Positions 17,584 to 25,292 of a DNA stretch of 37,790 bases are shown here, one piece after another (within the stretch, counting starts at the first letter, position 1; each line of letters starts with the position of its first letter). Under the pieces are notes generated by a model. That model saw only the letters and a program-made list of their open reading frames with translations, searched no databases and had not been told where the DNA came from. This stretch comes from Noviherbaspirillum denitrificans (lineage in GTDB: Bacteria > Pseudomonadota > Gammaproteobacteria > Burkholderiales > Burkholderiaceae_D), in assembly GCF_002211445.1 (NCBI RefSeq), contig NZ_LSTO01000001.1, forward strand, positions 715,681-753,470, written 5' to 3'. Position numbers and translations under genes: made by a program.

Positions 17584-19092
17584 TCAGAACACGGATCCGT
17601 ACAGGATGACGCGGACAAGCAGCGCCGTCTTGTCCAGCGTTGCCAGCGCCTTGTCGATGATGGCCTGGCTGTTGCCGCGCGCGGCGTCGATCACCATGCG
17701 CGCACTGACACACAAGCGCAACGCGCTGACTGGCACACCATTGCGCGAGCCGCATGGAACAGGCTCGCCCAGCTGGCAACGCAGCATCGCGATTTCATGA
17801 TTGCCGTTCGCGAACTCAAGTCCGTGATCGTCTACCAGGTTCGATTGCAGCAGGTGGTGGATGCGCTCGGTATCTTCCCGCCCGATAGGACGCCTGCACG
17901 AGGTGCGCGATGGTTCATGCAGCAGGAACGGAAACATCGTGGGCACGCAGTCCCAGGCGGCGCCGCTTCCAGTAATGCGCTCAAGCGGCGGTAACGCGAG
18001 TGGCTCGAAGTGCGGGTCTGCCTGCAGGCGCGCCTGGATCGCCGCCGCAAAGTCGTGCAGGAAGCGTGCAATCTCCGCATCCGGCACGCGGCGAAACGCG
18101 CGCAGTTCTTCCAGCGCGGCTTCCCAGCGCATCAGCTGTCCCAGGCTGGCAGCCTCGTCCAGCATGTCGGCACCCGGCCAATCGGGAGGCCAGTCGGCGC
18201 GCGTGGAATACTGCATCAATGCCGGGTGCAGCAGCCGCCTGCGCAGGCGAAAACGCATCGCGTCGGGCAGGATCAATGCGCCGGCCCAGGCGGGACTGGC
18301 GAGGAAGGTTGATGCCGACATCGCCACCATGAAACCGTGCTCGAGATAGGCGCGCAAGGTCGACGGCGCCAGGCGGAACTGGCAGGCGTCGACCAGGACG
18401 GTCACCGAATCGGGGAAGCGATCGCGTACCGCAACCGCACATGCGATGCCCGGCCCGCTCAATCCCGTCGGGGAGACATCGGCCAGGATAATCAGGACGC
18501 GCCACTCCATTGCAATCGCTTCGTTCACCAGGGACCCGACGTCGCCGTCCACGCTCGCTGCCTGTCGTGGCGTGCCGTCCGCATTCCGGAGCGGCACGTT
18601 GACTGTCTCGACCATGCCGTCGCCCCAGGCGGGCATGCCCGATTCTTCCGCACCGACGACGATGAGGCGCGTCAGGGAGGCGGTTGTGCAGCAGGTCAGG
18701 CGGGTGGCTGTGTGATAAAGCTTGGTCGAGGATGTAGAGAAAATCACATCGGGACCGATTGGATCGCCAAGGCCGCAGGTGTGGAGCAATTCACGGCGGA
18801 TGCGATCCAGTTCGCGTGCATGGTGTGCCGCGGACAAGGTGCCGCCGTGTGTGAGGTTCAGCCGGCGCCGCAGGCGATCTGCTGCCGCATTGGCGGGTGC
18901 GGAGACCGGCGATGCAGATGAAGAACCGAATGCCAGCATCCCGGGATCCGGCTGCGGGAAAGCGCTCTCATTTCGCGGATCCGCCATATTGCCCATGACG
19001 CCTTCGCGCAGCTGTTCTCCGGAGCTCGACGAGTTCGATGCGCCATCCGTAAATTGGTCGGGGTGAAACATTCCGGTCAGCAGTTGGCGCAT
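17584..19092 (-). CDS. PLP-dependent-aminotransferase-fold protein lacking catalytic lysine (502 aa)
   Basis: Not a well-known family. The middle third reads like a fold-type-I PLP enzyme (aminotransferase class V style): VIFSTSSTKLYHTATRL (about 116-132), LIVVGAEESGMP (about 143-154), VLIILADVSPTGLSGP (about 199-214) and VLVDACQFRL (about 232-241), where D235 and Q238 would face the cofactor. At the place of the Schiff-base lysine (a GSKFF-type motif in the relatives I recall) this protein has MSASTFLASP, with Thr262. It is therefore probably not a normal PLP enzyme. The N-terminal 60 residues are low-complexity and disordered-looking. Start uncertain: ATG 19092 is the longest; ATG 18996 has a good AAGG site. 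Function unknown. Confidence 0.65.
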   Translation of the reverse strand: MRQLLTGMFHPDQFTDGASNSSSSGEQLREGVMGNMADPRNESAFPQPDPGMLAFGSSSASPVSAPANAAADRLRRRLNLTHGGTLSAAHHARELDRIRRELLHTCGLGDPIGPDVIFSTSSTKLYHTATRLTCCTTASLTRLIVVGAEESGMPAWGDGMVETVNVPLRNADGTPRQAASVDGDVGSLVNEAIAMEWRVLIILADVSPTGLSGPGIACAVAVRDRFPDSVTVLVDACQFRLAPSTLRAYLEHGFMVAMSASTFLASPAWAGALILPDAMRFRLRRRLLHPALMQYSTRADWPPDWPGADMLDEAASLGQLMRWEAALEELRAFRRVPDAEIARFLHDFAAAIQARLQADPHFEPLALPPLERITGSGAAWDCVPTMFPFLLHEPSRTSCRRPIGREDTERIHHLLQSNLVDDHGLEFANGNHEIAMLRCQLGEPVPCGSRNGVPVSALRLCVSARMVIDAARGNSQAIIDKALATLDKTALLVRVILYGSVF

Positions 19093-19189
19093 GATGTCTC
19101 ATCGGTAAGGTGCTTGATTATTTTTCTGGCTTCATTATCGATGACCGGACCGCATCCATTTTTCAAAGATTGTCATGACGACAGGCGAA

Positions 19190-19218
19190 AAAAAGGCGGC
19201 ACATCGTGCCGCCTTTTT
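19190..19218 (-). terminator. Terminator after ackA
   Basis: A 13-bp stem, 3-base loop ATC (19190-19202 with 19206-19218) with A/T-rich ends on both sides, 14 bp downstream of the ackA stop on the minus strand. It gives a T-run in both directions. Confidence 0.9.
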
Positions 19219-19231
19219 CATTCCGCCCGGA

Positions 19232-20428
19232 TCAGCTGATCAGCCGCGCCGCATCCTGTGCAGCGACCCTTCCTTCATCCGTCGGGACCACCCAGACTTC
19301 CACGGTGCTGTCTTTCGCATGGATCGGCATGATCGCGTCGCGCGTCGCTTCGCGGTTCGCCGCGTCGTCGATCTTCACGCCGAGGTAGGACAGCGCATCG
19401 CAGGCTTCCTTGCGCAATGCCGTGTCGTGCTCGCCAATGCCGCCGGTGAAGGCCAGCACATCCAGTCCGCGCAGGCAGGCGGTCAGCGCGCCGCACTCGC
19501 GCAGCAGGCGATGGGTAAAGATGCCGATCGCCAGTTTCGCATCCGGTTCTTCGCTCGCGCGCAACGTGCGCATGTCAGCCGAGATGCCGGACACGCCGCG
19601 CAATCCCGACTCGCGGTACAGGGTGCGTTCCAGCTGTTCCCAGCTCCATCCCTGGCGCAGCAGGTGCAGCAGCACGCCGGGATCGGTAGAGCCGCTGCGC
19701 GTGCCCATCATCAGGCCATCCAGCGCGGAGAAGCCCATGGTGGTTGCAATGCTCTTGCCTTCCTTGACGGCCGAGACGCTGGCGCCGTTGCCGAGGTGGG
19801 CAATGACCATGCGTCCCTTTGCACGCGGCGTCTGTTCCAGCAGGCGGTCCGTTACATAGCGGTAGGACAGGCCGTGGAAGCCGTAGCGGCGGATGCCTTC
19901 GTCACGCAATGCCTTCGGCAGCGCGAAGGTGTATTCCGTTTCCGGCAGCGTGGCGTGGAAGGCAGTGTCGAAGCAGCCGATCTGCGGCAGGTCGGGGAAG
20001 TGCTTGCGGAAAGCATGCACGCCCGCCAGGTTGTGCGGCTGGTGCAGCGGCGCCAGCGAGCACAGCGTGTCCAGGTAAGCCACGGTGTCGTCGTCAAGCA
20101 CGACGGACGCCGCGAAGCGCGAGCCGCCGTGCACGATGCGGTGGGCTACCGCGGTGATGCGGATGCCCTGTGCATGGCGCTCCAGCACGCTGCGCAGCGC
20201 CGACAGCGCGCGTTCGTGCGGCGTGCCTTCGCCGGCTTCCAGCTTTTCGGTGCTGTTGCCGTCCTTGCTCGATACCTTGACCAGCGGCGAGCCGCCGGCT
20301 TCCAGGCCTTCGATGTTGCCGGACAGGGGGGCGGCGCCGATCTCGGTGCCGTTCTGCGGATACAGCGCGAACTTCAGCGACGACGAGCCGGCATTGACGG
20401 CGAGGATGGCGTTCTGTGCCGTGCTCAT
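19232..20428 (-). CDS. ackA: Acetate kinase
   Basis: Converts acetyl-phosphate plus ADP to acetate plus ATP, and the reverse. 398 residues, normal length. Diagnostic segments: NAGSSSLKFALY (residues 11-22), VAHRIVHGG (about 95-103), FDTAFHATLP (about 154-163), RRYGFHGLSYRYV (about 180-192), HLGNGASVSAVKEGKSIATTMGFSALDGLMMGTRSG (about 212-247) and FTGGIGEHD (about 330-338). Its ATG overlaps the stop of the upstream pta-type gene by four bases (ATGA), which indicates translational coupling in one operon. With Pta it forms the acetyl-CoA to acetate route and sets the acetyl-phosphate level. Confidence 0.97.
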   Translation of the reverse strand: MSTAQNAILAVNAGSSSLKFALYPQNGTEIGAAPLSGNIEGLEAGGSPLVKVSSKDGNSTEKLEAGEGTPHERALSALRSVLERHAQGIRITAVAHRIVHGGSRFAASVVLDDDTVAYLDTLCSLAPLHQPHNLAGVHAFRKHFPDLPQIGCFDTAFHATLPETEYTFALPKALRDEGIRRYGFHGLSYRYVTDRLLEQTPRAKGRMVIAHLGNGASVSAVKEGKSIATTMGFSALDGLMMGTRSGSTDPGVLLHLLRQGWSWEQLERTLYRESGLRGVSGISADMRTLRASEEPDAKLAIGIFTHRLLRECGALTACLRGLDVLAFTGGIGEHDTALRKEACDALSYLGVKIDDAANREATRDAIMPIHAKDSTVEVWVVPTDEGRVAAQDAARLIS

Positions 20429-21831
20429 GGCTGCACCTTGCGGTTCTGGTGGGCCATCATCAGCGCCAGTGCGGCGGAAGCCACGCGGGCGTTGGCGCTG
20501 TCGGCGCGGCTGGTCAGCGCGATCGGGATGCGTGCGCCGAGCACGATGCCGCAGGTGGTGGCGCCTGCAAGGTATTCGAGCTGCTTGGCCAGCATGTTGC
20601 CGGATTCGAGATCGGGCACGGCCAGGATGTCGGCGTTGCCGGAGACCTTCGATTCGATGCCCTTGATGCGCGCGGCTTCCATGGAAATCGCGTTGTCGAA
20701 TGCGAGCGGGCCGTCCAGCACGCCGCCCTTGATCTGGCCGCGGTCGGCCATCTTGCAGAGTGCGGCGGCGTCGAGCGTGGATTGCATCTTCACGTTGACG
20801 GTTTCCACCGCCGACAGGATGGCCACGTTCGGGCATTCGTTGCCGAGCGCATGCGAGAGGTGGATCGCGTTCTGGATGATGTCGGCTTTTTCCTCGAGCG
20901 TGGGCTTGATGTTGATGGCGGCGTCGGTGATCAGCAGTGGACGGTCATACATCGGCACGTCGAAGCGGAACACGTGCGACAGGCGGCGCTTGGTGCGCAG
21001 CGCGCGCGTGGTGACCACGGCGCTCATCAGCTCGTCGGTGTGCAGGCTGCCCTTCATCATGGCTTCCACTTCGCCGTTGGCGGCCATCTCGGCGGCACGC
21101 TGGGCGGCGGCGACGCTGTGCTCGACGTTGATGACTTCGAATCCATTGAGGTCGAGGCCGGCTGCTTCGGCGACGGCGCGCAGTTTCATCTCGGGCGCGA
21201 TCAGCACCGGGTAGACAAGATTGAAGTGGGCGGCATTGAGCGCGCCCTTCAGGGATTCGCTGTCGCAGGGATGTACGACAGCGCAGCGCACCGCGGGCAG
21301 GTGGCTGACGCTGGAGATCAGCGCATCGAAGCGGGCCTGCGGATCGAAAGTGCGTACCTGTGGCAGGTTCATGGCCTTGCGGCGCACCTTTTGCGTCGGT
21401 GCGAGCACGACGGCATTGCCGGACAGGACAGTCGCGCCTGCCTGGTTCACGACCTGGCACTCCAGTGCGACGCGCTTGGTGGTGTCTTCCTTGCCGGTGA
21501 CGGTTACGATGACGGTCAACGTATCGCCAACCATCACCGGCTTGGTGAAGTGCAGCGACTGGTCGACATAAACGGTGCCCGCGCCGGGGAATTGGGTGCC
21601 GAGCAGGCTGGAAATCAAGGTGGCGCCCCACATGCCGTGGGCGACAACGCCATGGAACAGCGTCTGCACCGCATATTCGGCATCGACGTGGGTCGGGTTG
21701 TAATCGCCGGATACGGCGGCGAAGGCCTGGATATCGGACAGGGCCAGGGTGCGGACGAGGCGGGCGGACTGCCCGATGGCGAGCTCGTCATAAGTGACGT
21801 TCTCGATGTAATGCGTAGAAATGTCGTTCAT
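20425..21831 (-). CDS. MaoC-like hydratase / phosphate acetyltransferase fusion
   Basis: A 468-residue two-domain protein. Residues about 8-145 form a MaoC/R-hydratase hot-dog domain (DIQAFAAVSGDYNPTHVD and the GVVAHGMWGATLISSLLGTQFPG segment). Residues about 165-465 are a phosphate acetyl/butyryltransferase (AAHFNLVYPVLIAPE, ANGEVEAMMKGSLHTDELM, DRPLLITDAAINIKPT, ALVGARIPIALTSRADS-like end). The C-terminal domain exchanges CoA and phosphate on an acyl group; the N-terminal domain is related to enzymes that hydrate enoyl-CoA to R-3-hydroxyacyl-CoA, a PHB-type intermediate. This fusion is known in proteobacteria. It is coupled to ackA and has a sigma-54 type promoter about 170 bp upstream. ATG 21831 was chosen from the MaoC alignment. 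Confidence 0.93.
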   Translation of the reverse strand: MNDISTHYIENVTYDELAIGQSARLVRTLALSDIQAFAAVSGDYNPTHVDAEYAVQTLFHGVVAHGMWGATLISSLLGTQFPGAGTVYVDQSLHFTKPVMVGDTLTVIVTVTGKEDTTKRVALECQVVNQAGATVLSGNAVVLAPTQKVRRKAMNLPQVRTFDPQARFDALISSVSHLPAVRCAVVHPCDSESLKGALNAAHFNLVYPVLIAPEMKLRAVAEAAGLDLNGFEVINVEHSVAAAQRAAEMAANGEVEAMMKGSLHTDELMSAVVTTRALRTKRRLSHVFRFDVPMYDRPLLITDAAINIKPTLEEKADIIQNAIHLSHALGNECPNVAILSAVETVNVKMQSTLDAAALCKMADRGQIKGGVLDGPLAFDNAISMEAARIKGIESKVSGNADILAVPDLESGNMLAKQLEYLAGATTCGIVLGARIPIALTSRADSANARVASAALALMMAHQNRKVQP

Positions 21832-22001
21832 GGCTTCTTGGTAGTGATTGACTGGGTGCGATGGTGTCGCAACATCCGGCAACCTGCCTCGTCCCGCCGC
21901 CTTCACGGGGGGAGGCTGAGGCATGGCGATTGCGCATCATGTCGTTCCATCATGACCGCACCATGACTGCATTGTCACGGTGCGCTTCCGGAAGGCATTC
22001 A

Positions 22002-22017
22002 AGCAATTAGCGTGCCG
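22002..22017 (-). promoter_or_regulatory. Sigma-54 type promoter of pta-ackA operon
   Basis: On the minus strand CGGCACGCTAATTGCT, which differs from TGGCACG-N4-TTGCW only at the first base and has GG and GC 10 bases apart. The leader to the start at 21831 would be about 160 nt. Confidence 0.72.
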
Positions 22018-22057
22018 AATAATTGAGCTGCGGCAAGAACCGAAGCATAGAGGCCGG

Positions 22058-22093
22058 CAGGACAGCGAAGTTCAAATGAACTTCACGGTCCTG
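22058..22093 (-). terminator. Long inverted repeat after hemerythrin gene
   Basis: CAGGAC/GTCCTG outer arms (6 bp) and GAAGTTCA/TGAACTTC inner arms (8 bp), separated by a 3-base internal loop, with a 2-base apex. It lies 4 bp after the hemerythrin stop. It lacks a T-run on the minus strand, so it is a weak or stabilising terminator. Confidence 0.55.
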
Positions 22094-22096
22094 CGG

Positions 22097-22564
22097 TCAG
22101 GTGGGGGCAAGGTCGGGGATGGCGGGTTCGAGATATTCGGACATCGCGCTGATGATCTTGCTTCGCTTGCATGCAAGCGCGCGGTCGAGGAGGGGATAGA
22201 GCATCTCCTCCTCCTTCATGGTGTGCTGCTGCATCAGGAGGGTCAGGGTTTCAGCGTGCAGGACATAGTCCGTGGGATCGAAGCGTTGGATGGCTTCCCA
22301 CATGCGGTTGACGATGCCGTTGATCTGCTTGTGTTCCGAGCGCAGCATGGCGACCGGCTCCGCGCCGCCCGGGAGGGTCTGTTCGAAAGTGGGAAGAAGG
22401 ATCTTTTCTTCCATGCGGATGTGCTGGCGCAGGACATCCTGGTATTTGCGGAAGCAGTCAATGGCACTTTTCCAGTTACGCTGCGCGATGCTGGTCTCGG
22501 CCTGGTCGAACAGGTCGTCGCAACGCTGGTGGTCATATTTGAGATATGCGCAAATCGTGTCCAT
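22097..22564 (-). CDS. Hemerythrin-like HHE domain protein (155 aa)
   Basis: A cytosolic four-helix protein with a likely non-haem di-iron site. The ligand pattern is visible: H12 (YDHQRCDDLF), H48 and E52 (QHIRMEEKILLP), H78 (LRSEHKQING), H114 and E118 (QQHTMKEEEMLYP). Bacterial members bind oxygen or react with NO, or help repair iron-sulfur clusters (RIC/YtfE-like), but it lacks an obvious YtfE N-terminal domain. Start ATG 22564 has CGGAG seven bases upstream on its strand. It is divergent from a triheme cytochrome, with an FNR-type box in the shared region, which fits a low-oxygen or nitrosative-stress role. Confidence 0.88.
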   Translation of the reverse strand: MDTICAYLKYDHQRCDDLFDQAETSIAQRNWKSAIDCFRKYQDVLRQHIRMEEKILLPTFEQTLPGGAEPVAMLRSEHKQINGIVNRMWEAIQRFDPTDYVLHAETLTLLMQQHTMKEEEMLYPLLDRALACKRSKIISAMSEYLEPAIPDLAPT

Positions 22565-22711
22565 GACAGGGCTCCGGAGGATTGCTTGCATTTTTTCTCA
22601 TGCGAAGTCCGGATTCCTTGACCTGGGATAGGTTTTTTCAATCTCGCTGCCATTGACAGCGGTATTATTGCGTAGCAGCAATTTGCCTATCCTTTGGCAA
22701 GCCGGAGACCG

Positions 22712-22753
22712 TTGATGCAAATCAAATGAAATGCCAGACTGCATCGCTATAGT
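22712..22753 (+). promoter_or_regulatory. FNR-type class II promoter of triheme cytochrome
   Basis: TTGATGCAAATCAA (22712-22725) is a perfect TTGAT-N4-ATCAA box. TATAGT at 22748-22753 is a good -10, placing the transcription start near 22760, exactly 41.5 bases from the box centre as in class II FNR/ANR/DNR promoters. It also supports the translation start at 22785 rather than 22731. Confidence 0.82.
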
Positions 22754-22784
22754 CTTCCGCGTATTGCCGTTTCCATTCCCGCCC

Positions 22785-23393
22785 ATGCCGCGTCTTCGCC
22801 AATTCATCTTCCTGTTGCTGACCTGCCTGCTCGTACTATCGATGCAAAAGGGCGCTTACTCGCAGTTCCGCAAGGCGCAGATCGAACCGCCCGCGAGGGA
22901 GGCGGAGGCGGAGGAAGAAGTGCAGGCGCCGATGACCGCGGATGAAGGCGCGGACAAGAACCGCTTCTACGACCCTCGCAATCCCGATCACGCGACCCTG
23001 CAAAAGGGCGAGGAGATGCGCACCCAGCTCCCGCTCGACAAGCGCGGCGCCGTTGACTGGATGGCGGCCCTGCGCAGCGGCGCGATCAAGCCGCGCACCG
23101 ACCTCACGAACAGCAAGCCGCACCAGGTCCTGAACCTGGACATCATCCTCAAGAACACCAAGGAAATGCCCTGGGTACGCTTCCCGCATAACTCGCATAC
23201 CGAGTGGCTGGCCTGCAGCAATTGCCACGACAGTATCTTTGTGCCCAAGGCGGGCGCCAACGAAATCTCGATGGAAAAGATATTCCGCGGCCAGTTTTGC
23301 GGCGTGTGCCATGACCGCGTCGCGTTTGTCACGCACAACTCCTGCGAACGCTGCCATAGCGTCCCGCATGCGAACAGCAAGCAGTGGTGGTAA
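22785..23393 (+). CDS. Triheme c-type cytochrome (c7-like, 202 aa)
   Basis: A secreted or membrane-anchored periplasmic electron carrier. A hydrophobic signal or anchor (residues about 6-20) is followed by an acidic, disordered-looking linker (about 35-60). A C-terminal domain carries three CXXCH haem sites at C144 (CSNCH), C172 (CGVCH) and C187 (CERCH), with extra histidines (H135, H138, H184, H195) that could serve as second ligands. This resembles the triheme cytochrome c7 / c3-family domain. I chose ATG 22785 because the FNR-type promoter would start transcription near 22760, which would leave the upstream ATG 22731 untranscribed. The redox partner is unknown; FNR-type control suggests expression under low oxygen. 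Confidence 0.88.
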   Translation: MPRLRQFIFLLLTCLLVLSMQKGAYSQFRKAQIEPPAREAEAEEEVQAPMTADEGADKNRFYDPRNPDHATLQKGEEMRTQLPLDKRGAVDWMAALRSGAIKPRTDLTNSKPHQVLNLDIILKNTKEMPWVRFPHNSHTEWLACSNCHDSIFVPKAGANEISMEKIFRGQFCGVCHDRVAFVTHNSCERCHSVPHANSKQWW

Positions 23394-23790
23394 GTCGCCT
23401 TCGGCGTCAAAGCTTACGCGGCACTTACGGAATTCAGCCTGTTTTTTTCCCATATTTGCGTTCCGGATTTTCATTCGTAAAACGCAGTTGGGGAAAATTG
23501 ATCTAGATCATCAAAAAAACCGGGGCGCGTCGATATCCTTGCGCACATGTTGATATGCAATAAGCTTTGATGCCCCAAAGGGTAGCGTCAAAAACGATCA
23601 ACATCGATGTTTTCCTCCGGGAGTTGGCCCGCATCTTGCATTGTGGTTCCCGTAGGGAAAGGACGCCAGCAGCGATGTGGAGTACTCCGCAGAAGAGGGG
23701 ACCGATGCAGCTAATTGGCGATAAAACATACTCACTGATGCAGGACCGAGAATGAGACTAGAACGTGCTCGATCGCCGCGAGAAGACTCC
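23394..23790. other. 397-bp intergenic region before the Fnr-like regulator
   Basis: Holds a near-perfect FNR-type box (23498-23511) and the palindrome AACATCGATGTT (about 23600-23611). A 62-codon open frame (23567-23755) ends in an ATGA overlap with an alternative ATG of the regulator (23752), but its codon use and composition do not convince me it is a gene. Confidence 0.5.
23498..23539 (+). promoter_or_regulatory. FNR-type promoter before Fnr-like regulator
   Basis: TTGATCTAGATCAT (23498-23511) matches TTGAT-N4-ATCAA except for the last base. TATCCT at 23534-23539 stands at the class II -10 position, so transcription would start near 23546. This suggests autoregulation of the gene at 23791 or control by another FNR-type protein. 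Confidence 0.65.
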
Positions 23791-24462
23791 ATGCAAAACC
23801 TGAAACGCATTCTTGCCAATACCTCCCTGTTCCGCATGCTGGATGAGCGCCAGCTCGACGAGGTGACGACGGCCACGCAGCCGATCCGCGCCACGACGAA
23901 TACCTGCGTGATCAACCAGGGCGACGCTCCCAAGGGCGTCTATGTCGTTGTCTACGGCCAGGTGAAGATCGGCTTCGACCGCAAGGACGGCAGCGAAAAA
24001 ACGCTCGCGATCCTCGGGCAGAACAAGTGCTTCGGCCTGGGTGAAATGCTGCTCGACCGCGCGCACCTTGCCTTCGTGAAGACCACCACCGACTCGATGC
24101 TGGTGCATACCACGCGCGAGAAAATTCTCGAAGTTGCGAAGGATAATTTCGGCTTCGCACAGGAACTGATGGTGTGCGTCGGCCGCCAGCTCTACACGCT
24201 CACGCGCGATATCGAAAGCTATTCGCTGCAGACCGCCAAGCAGCGCCTGGCAGGGTACCTGCTGCGCCAGAGCCAGTACCAGGCCGGCGACACTGTCGAA
24301 CTCATCGCCAGCAAGACGCTGGTCGCCTCGCGCCTGAGTCTCACCCCGGAGACGCTCTCGCGCCTGTTGCACGACTTCTCCTCCGAAGGCCTGATCACGG
24401 TGATGGGCCGCCGCATCAAGATTCTCGATTACGAACGCCTTGGCGCGCTGCTGAGCGCGTAA
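23791..24462 (+). CDS. Crp/Fnr-family regulator without iron-sulfur cysteines (223 aa)
   Basis: A transcription factor with a cyclic-nucleotide-type beta-barrel (about 12-120), a long dimerisation helix (about 122-145) and a C-terminal winged HTH (about 150-218). The recognition helix reads LTPETLSRLL with E187, S190 and R191, the E..SR pattern by which FNR-type proteins read TTGAT half-sites. The N-terminal cysteine cluster that holds the 4Fe-4S centre in FNR is missing; cysteines occur only at 39, 80 and 129. It therefore looks more like DNR/NnrR-type members that sense NO, or another signal; the signal is inference. ATG 23791 is chosen by domain fit; ATG 23752 is possible. FNR-type boxes nearby are candidate targets. 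Confidence 0.88.
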   Translation: MQNLKRILANTSLFRMLDERQLDEVTTATQPIRATTNTCVINQGDAPKGVYVVVYGQVKIGFDRKDGSEKTLAILGQNKCFGLGEMLLDRAHLAFVKTTTDSMLVHTTREKILEVAKDNFGFAQELMVCVGRQLYTLTRDIESYSLQTAKQRLAGYLLRQSQYQAGDTVELIASKTLVASRLSLTPETLSRLLHDFSSEGLITVMGRRIKILDYERLGALLSA

Positions 24463-24475
24463 GCGCGAGTCAAAC

Positions 24476-24535
24476 CATAGCCCGGACGGGGCGAGGCGAA
24501 AGGTTCGCTTCGCTTCATCCGGGCTATGTCTTTTG
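24476..24535 (+). terminator. Long hairpin terminator, REP-like
   Basis: CATAGCCCGGA (24476-24486) pairs with TCCGGGCTATG (24518-24528), and a 10-bp inner stem (24491-24500 with 24504-24513) fills the loop. TCTTTT follows. Sequences of the AGCCCGGATGAAGCGAAGCG type recur after genes in many proteobacteria, so this may belong to a dispersed repeat family. Confidence 0.75.
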
Positions 24536-24558
24536 TCTGCGCATATAATTGCGAGCCG

Positions 24559-24574
24559 TGGCACATAATGTGCA
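24559..24574 (+). promoter_or_regulatory. Sigma-54 type promoter of ccmAB
   Basis: TGGCACATAATGTGCA has GG (24560-24561) and GC (24572-24573) 10 bases apart and two mismatches to TGGCACG-N4-TTGCW. It also contains the palindrome GCACAT-A-ATGTGC, so an operator is an alternative reading. It lies 83 bp before ccmA. Confidence 0.55.
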
Positions 24575-24656
24575 TGTCATCCGGCAACACGCTTATCAAA
24601 AATCCATTCATGTCCTTCACGATACGTCCTGCCTCCCGGTACGGGAAAGGCTGCGC

Positions 24657-25292
24657 ATGAGCTTACAGGCGCATAGCCTCACCTGCATACGCGGCGACCT
24701 GCAGCTCTTTGCGGACCTCAGCTTCGACATCCAGCCCGGCGATGCCCTGTGGGTATCCGGCACCAACGGCAGCGGCAAGACCAGCCTGTTGCGCATGCTG
24801 TGCGGCCTTGCCGCACCGGCAGCGGGAGAGGTGCGCTGGCAGGGCCGCAATATTCGCAGCCTGCGCGACGAGTTCTGCAGCAAGCTGATCTACATCGGCC
24901 ACGCGAACGGTGTGAAGGATGACCTGATGGCGTGGGAGAACCTGGTGATTTCGACGACGCTCGCAGGCGATCCGGTGAGCGAGGAAGAGGCGCACCAGGC
25001 GCTGCAGCATCTCGGCCTCGGCCGCGCGGCCGACCTTCCCACGCGGGCGCTCTCGCAAGGGCAGCGCAAGCGCGTGGCCCTGGCCCGTCTGTCGCTGGGC
25101 ATGAAGATGCCGCTCTGGATCCTCGACGAACCCTTCACCGCTCTCGACAAGAGCGCTGTCGCTGCGCTGTGCGGCACGATCAGCAAGCATCTTTCCGGGG
25201 GCGGCATGGTGATTTACACCACCCACCAGGAAATCGACCTTTCGGCGAAGCGTGCGCTGCGCCTCGACATGAACGAGGGGCGGCTATGCTGA
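24657..25292 (+). CDS. ccmA: Haem exporter ATP-binding protein CcmA
   Basis: ATPase of the CcmABCD complex, which releases haem-loaded CcmE during System I cytochrome c maturation at the inner membrane. 211 residues, typical. Visible: Walker A GTNGSGKTS (about 39-47), the CcmA-type SKLIYIGHANGVKDDLMAWENL segment, ABC signature LSQGQRKRVALARL (about 133-146), Walker B LWILDEPFTALD (about 155-166) and H-loop TTHQE. ATG 24657 is preceded by AAAGG at six bases; the frame extends further upstream without homology. ccmB overlaps its end. With nine CXXCH-rich or single-haem proteins' worth of haem sites nearby, this machinery fits its setting. Confidence 0.95.
   Translation: MSLQAHSLTCIRGDLQLFADLSFDIQPGDALWVSGTNGSGKTSLLRMLCGLAAPAAGEVRWQGRNIRSLRDEFCSKLIYIGHANGVKDDLMAWENLVISTTLAGDPVSEEEAHQALQHLGLGRAADLPTRALSQGQRKRVALARLSLGMKMPLWILDEPFTALDKSAVAALCGTISKHLSGGGMVIYTTHQEIDLSAKRALRLDMNEGRLC

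Noticed and set aside
22722-22738. Minus-strand TGGCATTTCATTTGAT as a sigma-54 promoter for the hemerythrin
   Set aside because: The invariant -12 GC is GA here, and the site overlaps the FNR box.
23567-23755. 62-codon frame ending with an ATGA overlap before the Fnr-like gene
   Set aside because: The overlap is with an unlikely upstream start of the regulator; composition is not gene-like. Kept only as a remark in the intergenic entry.
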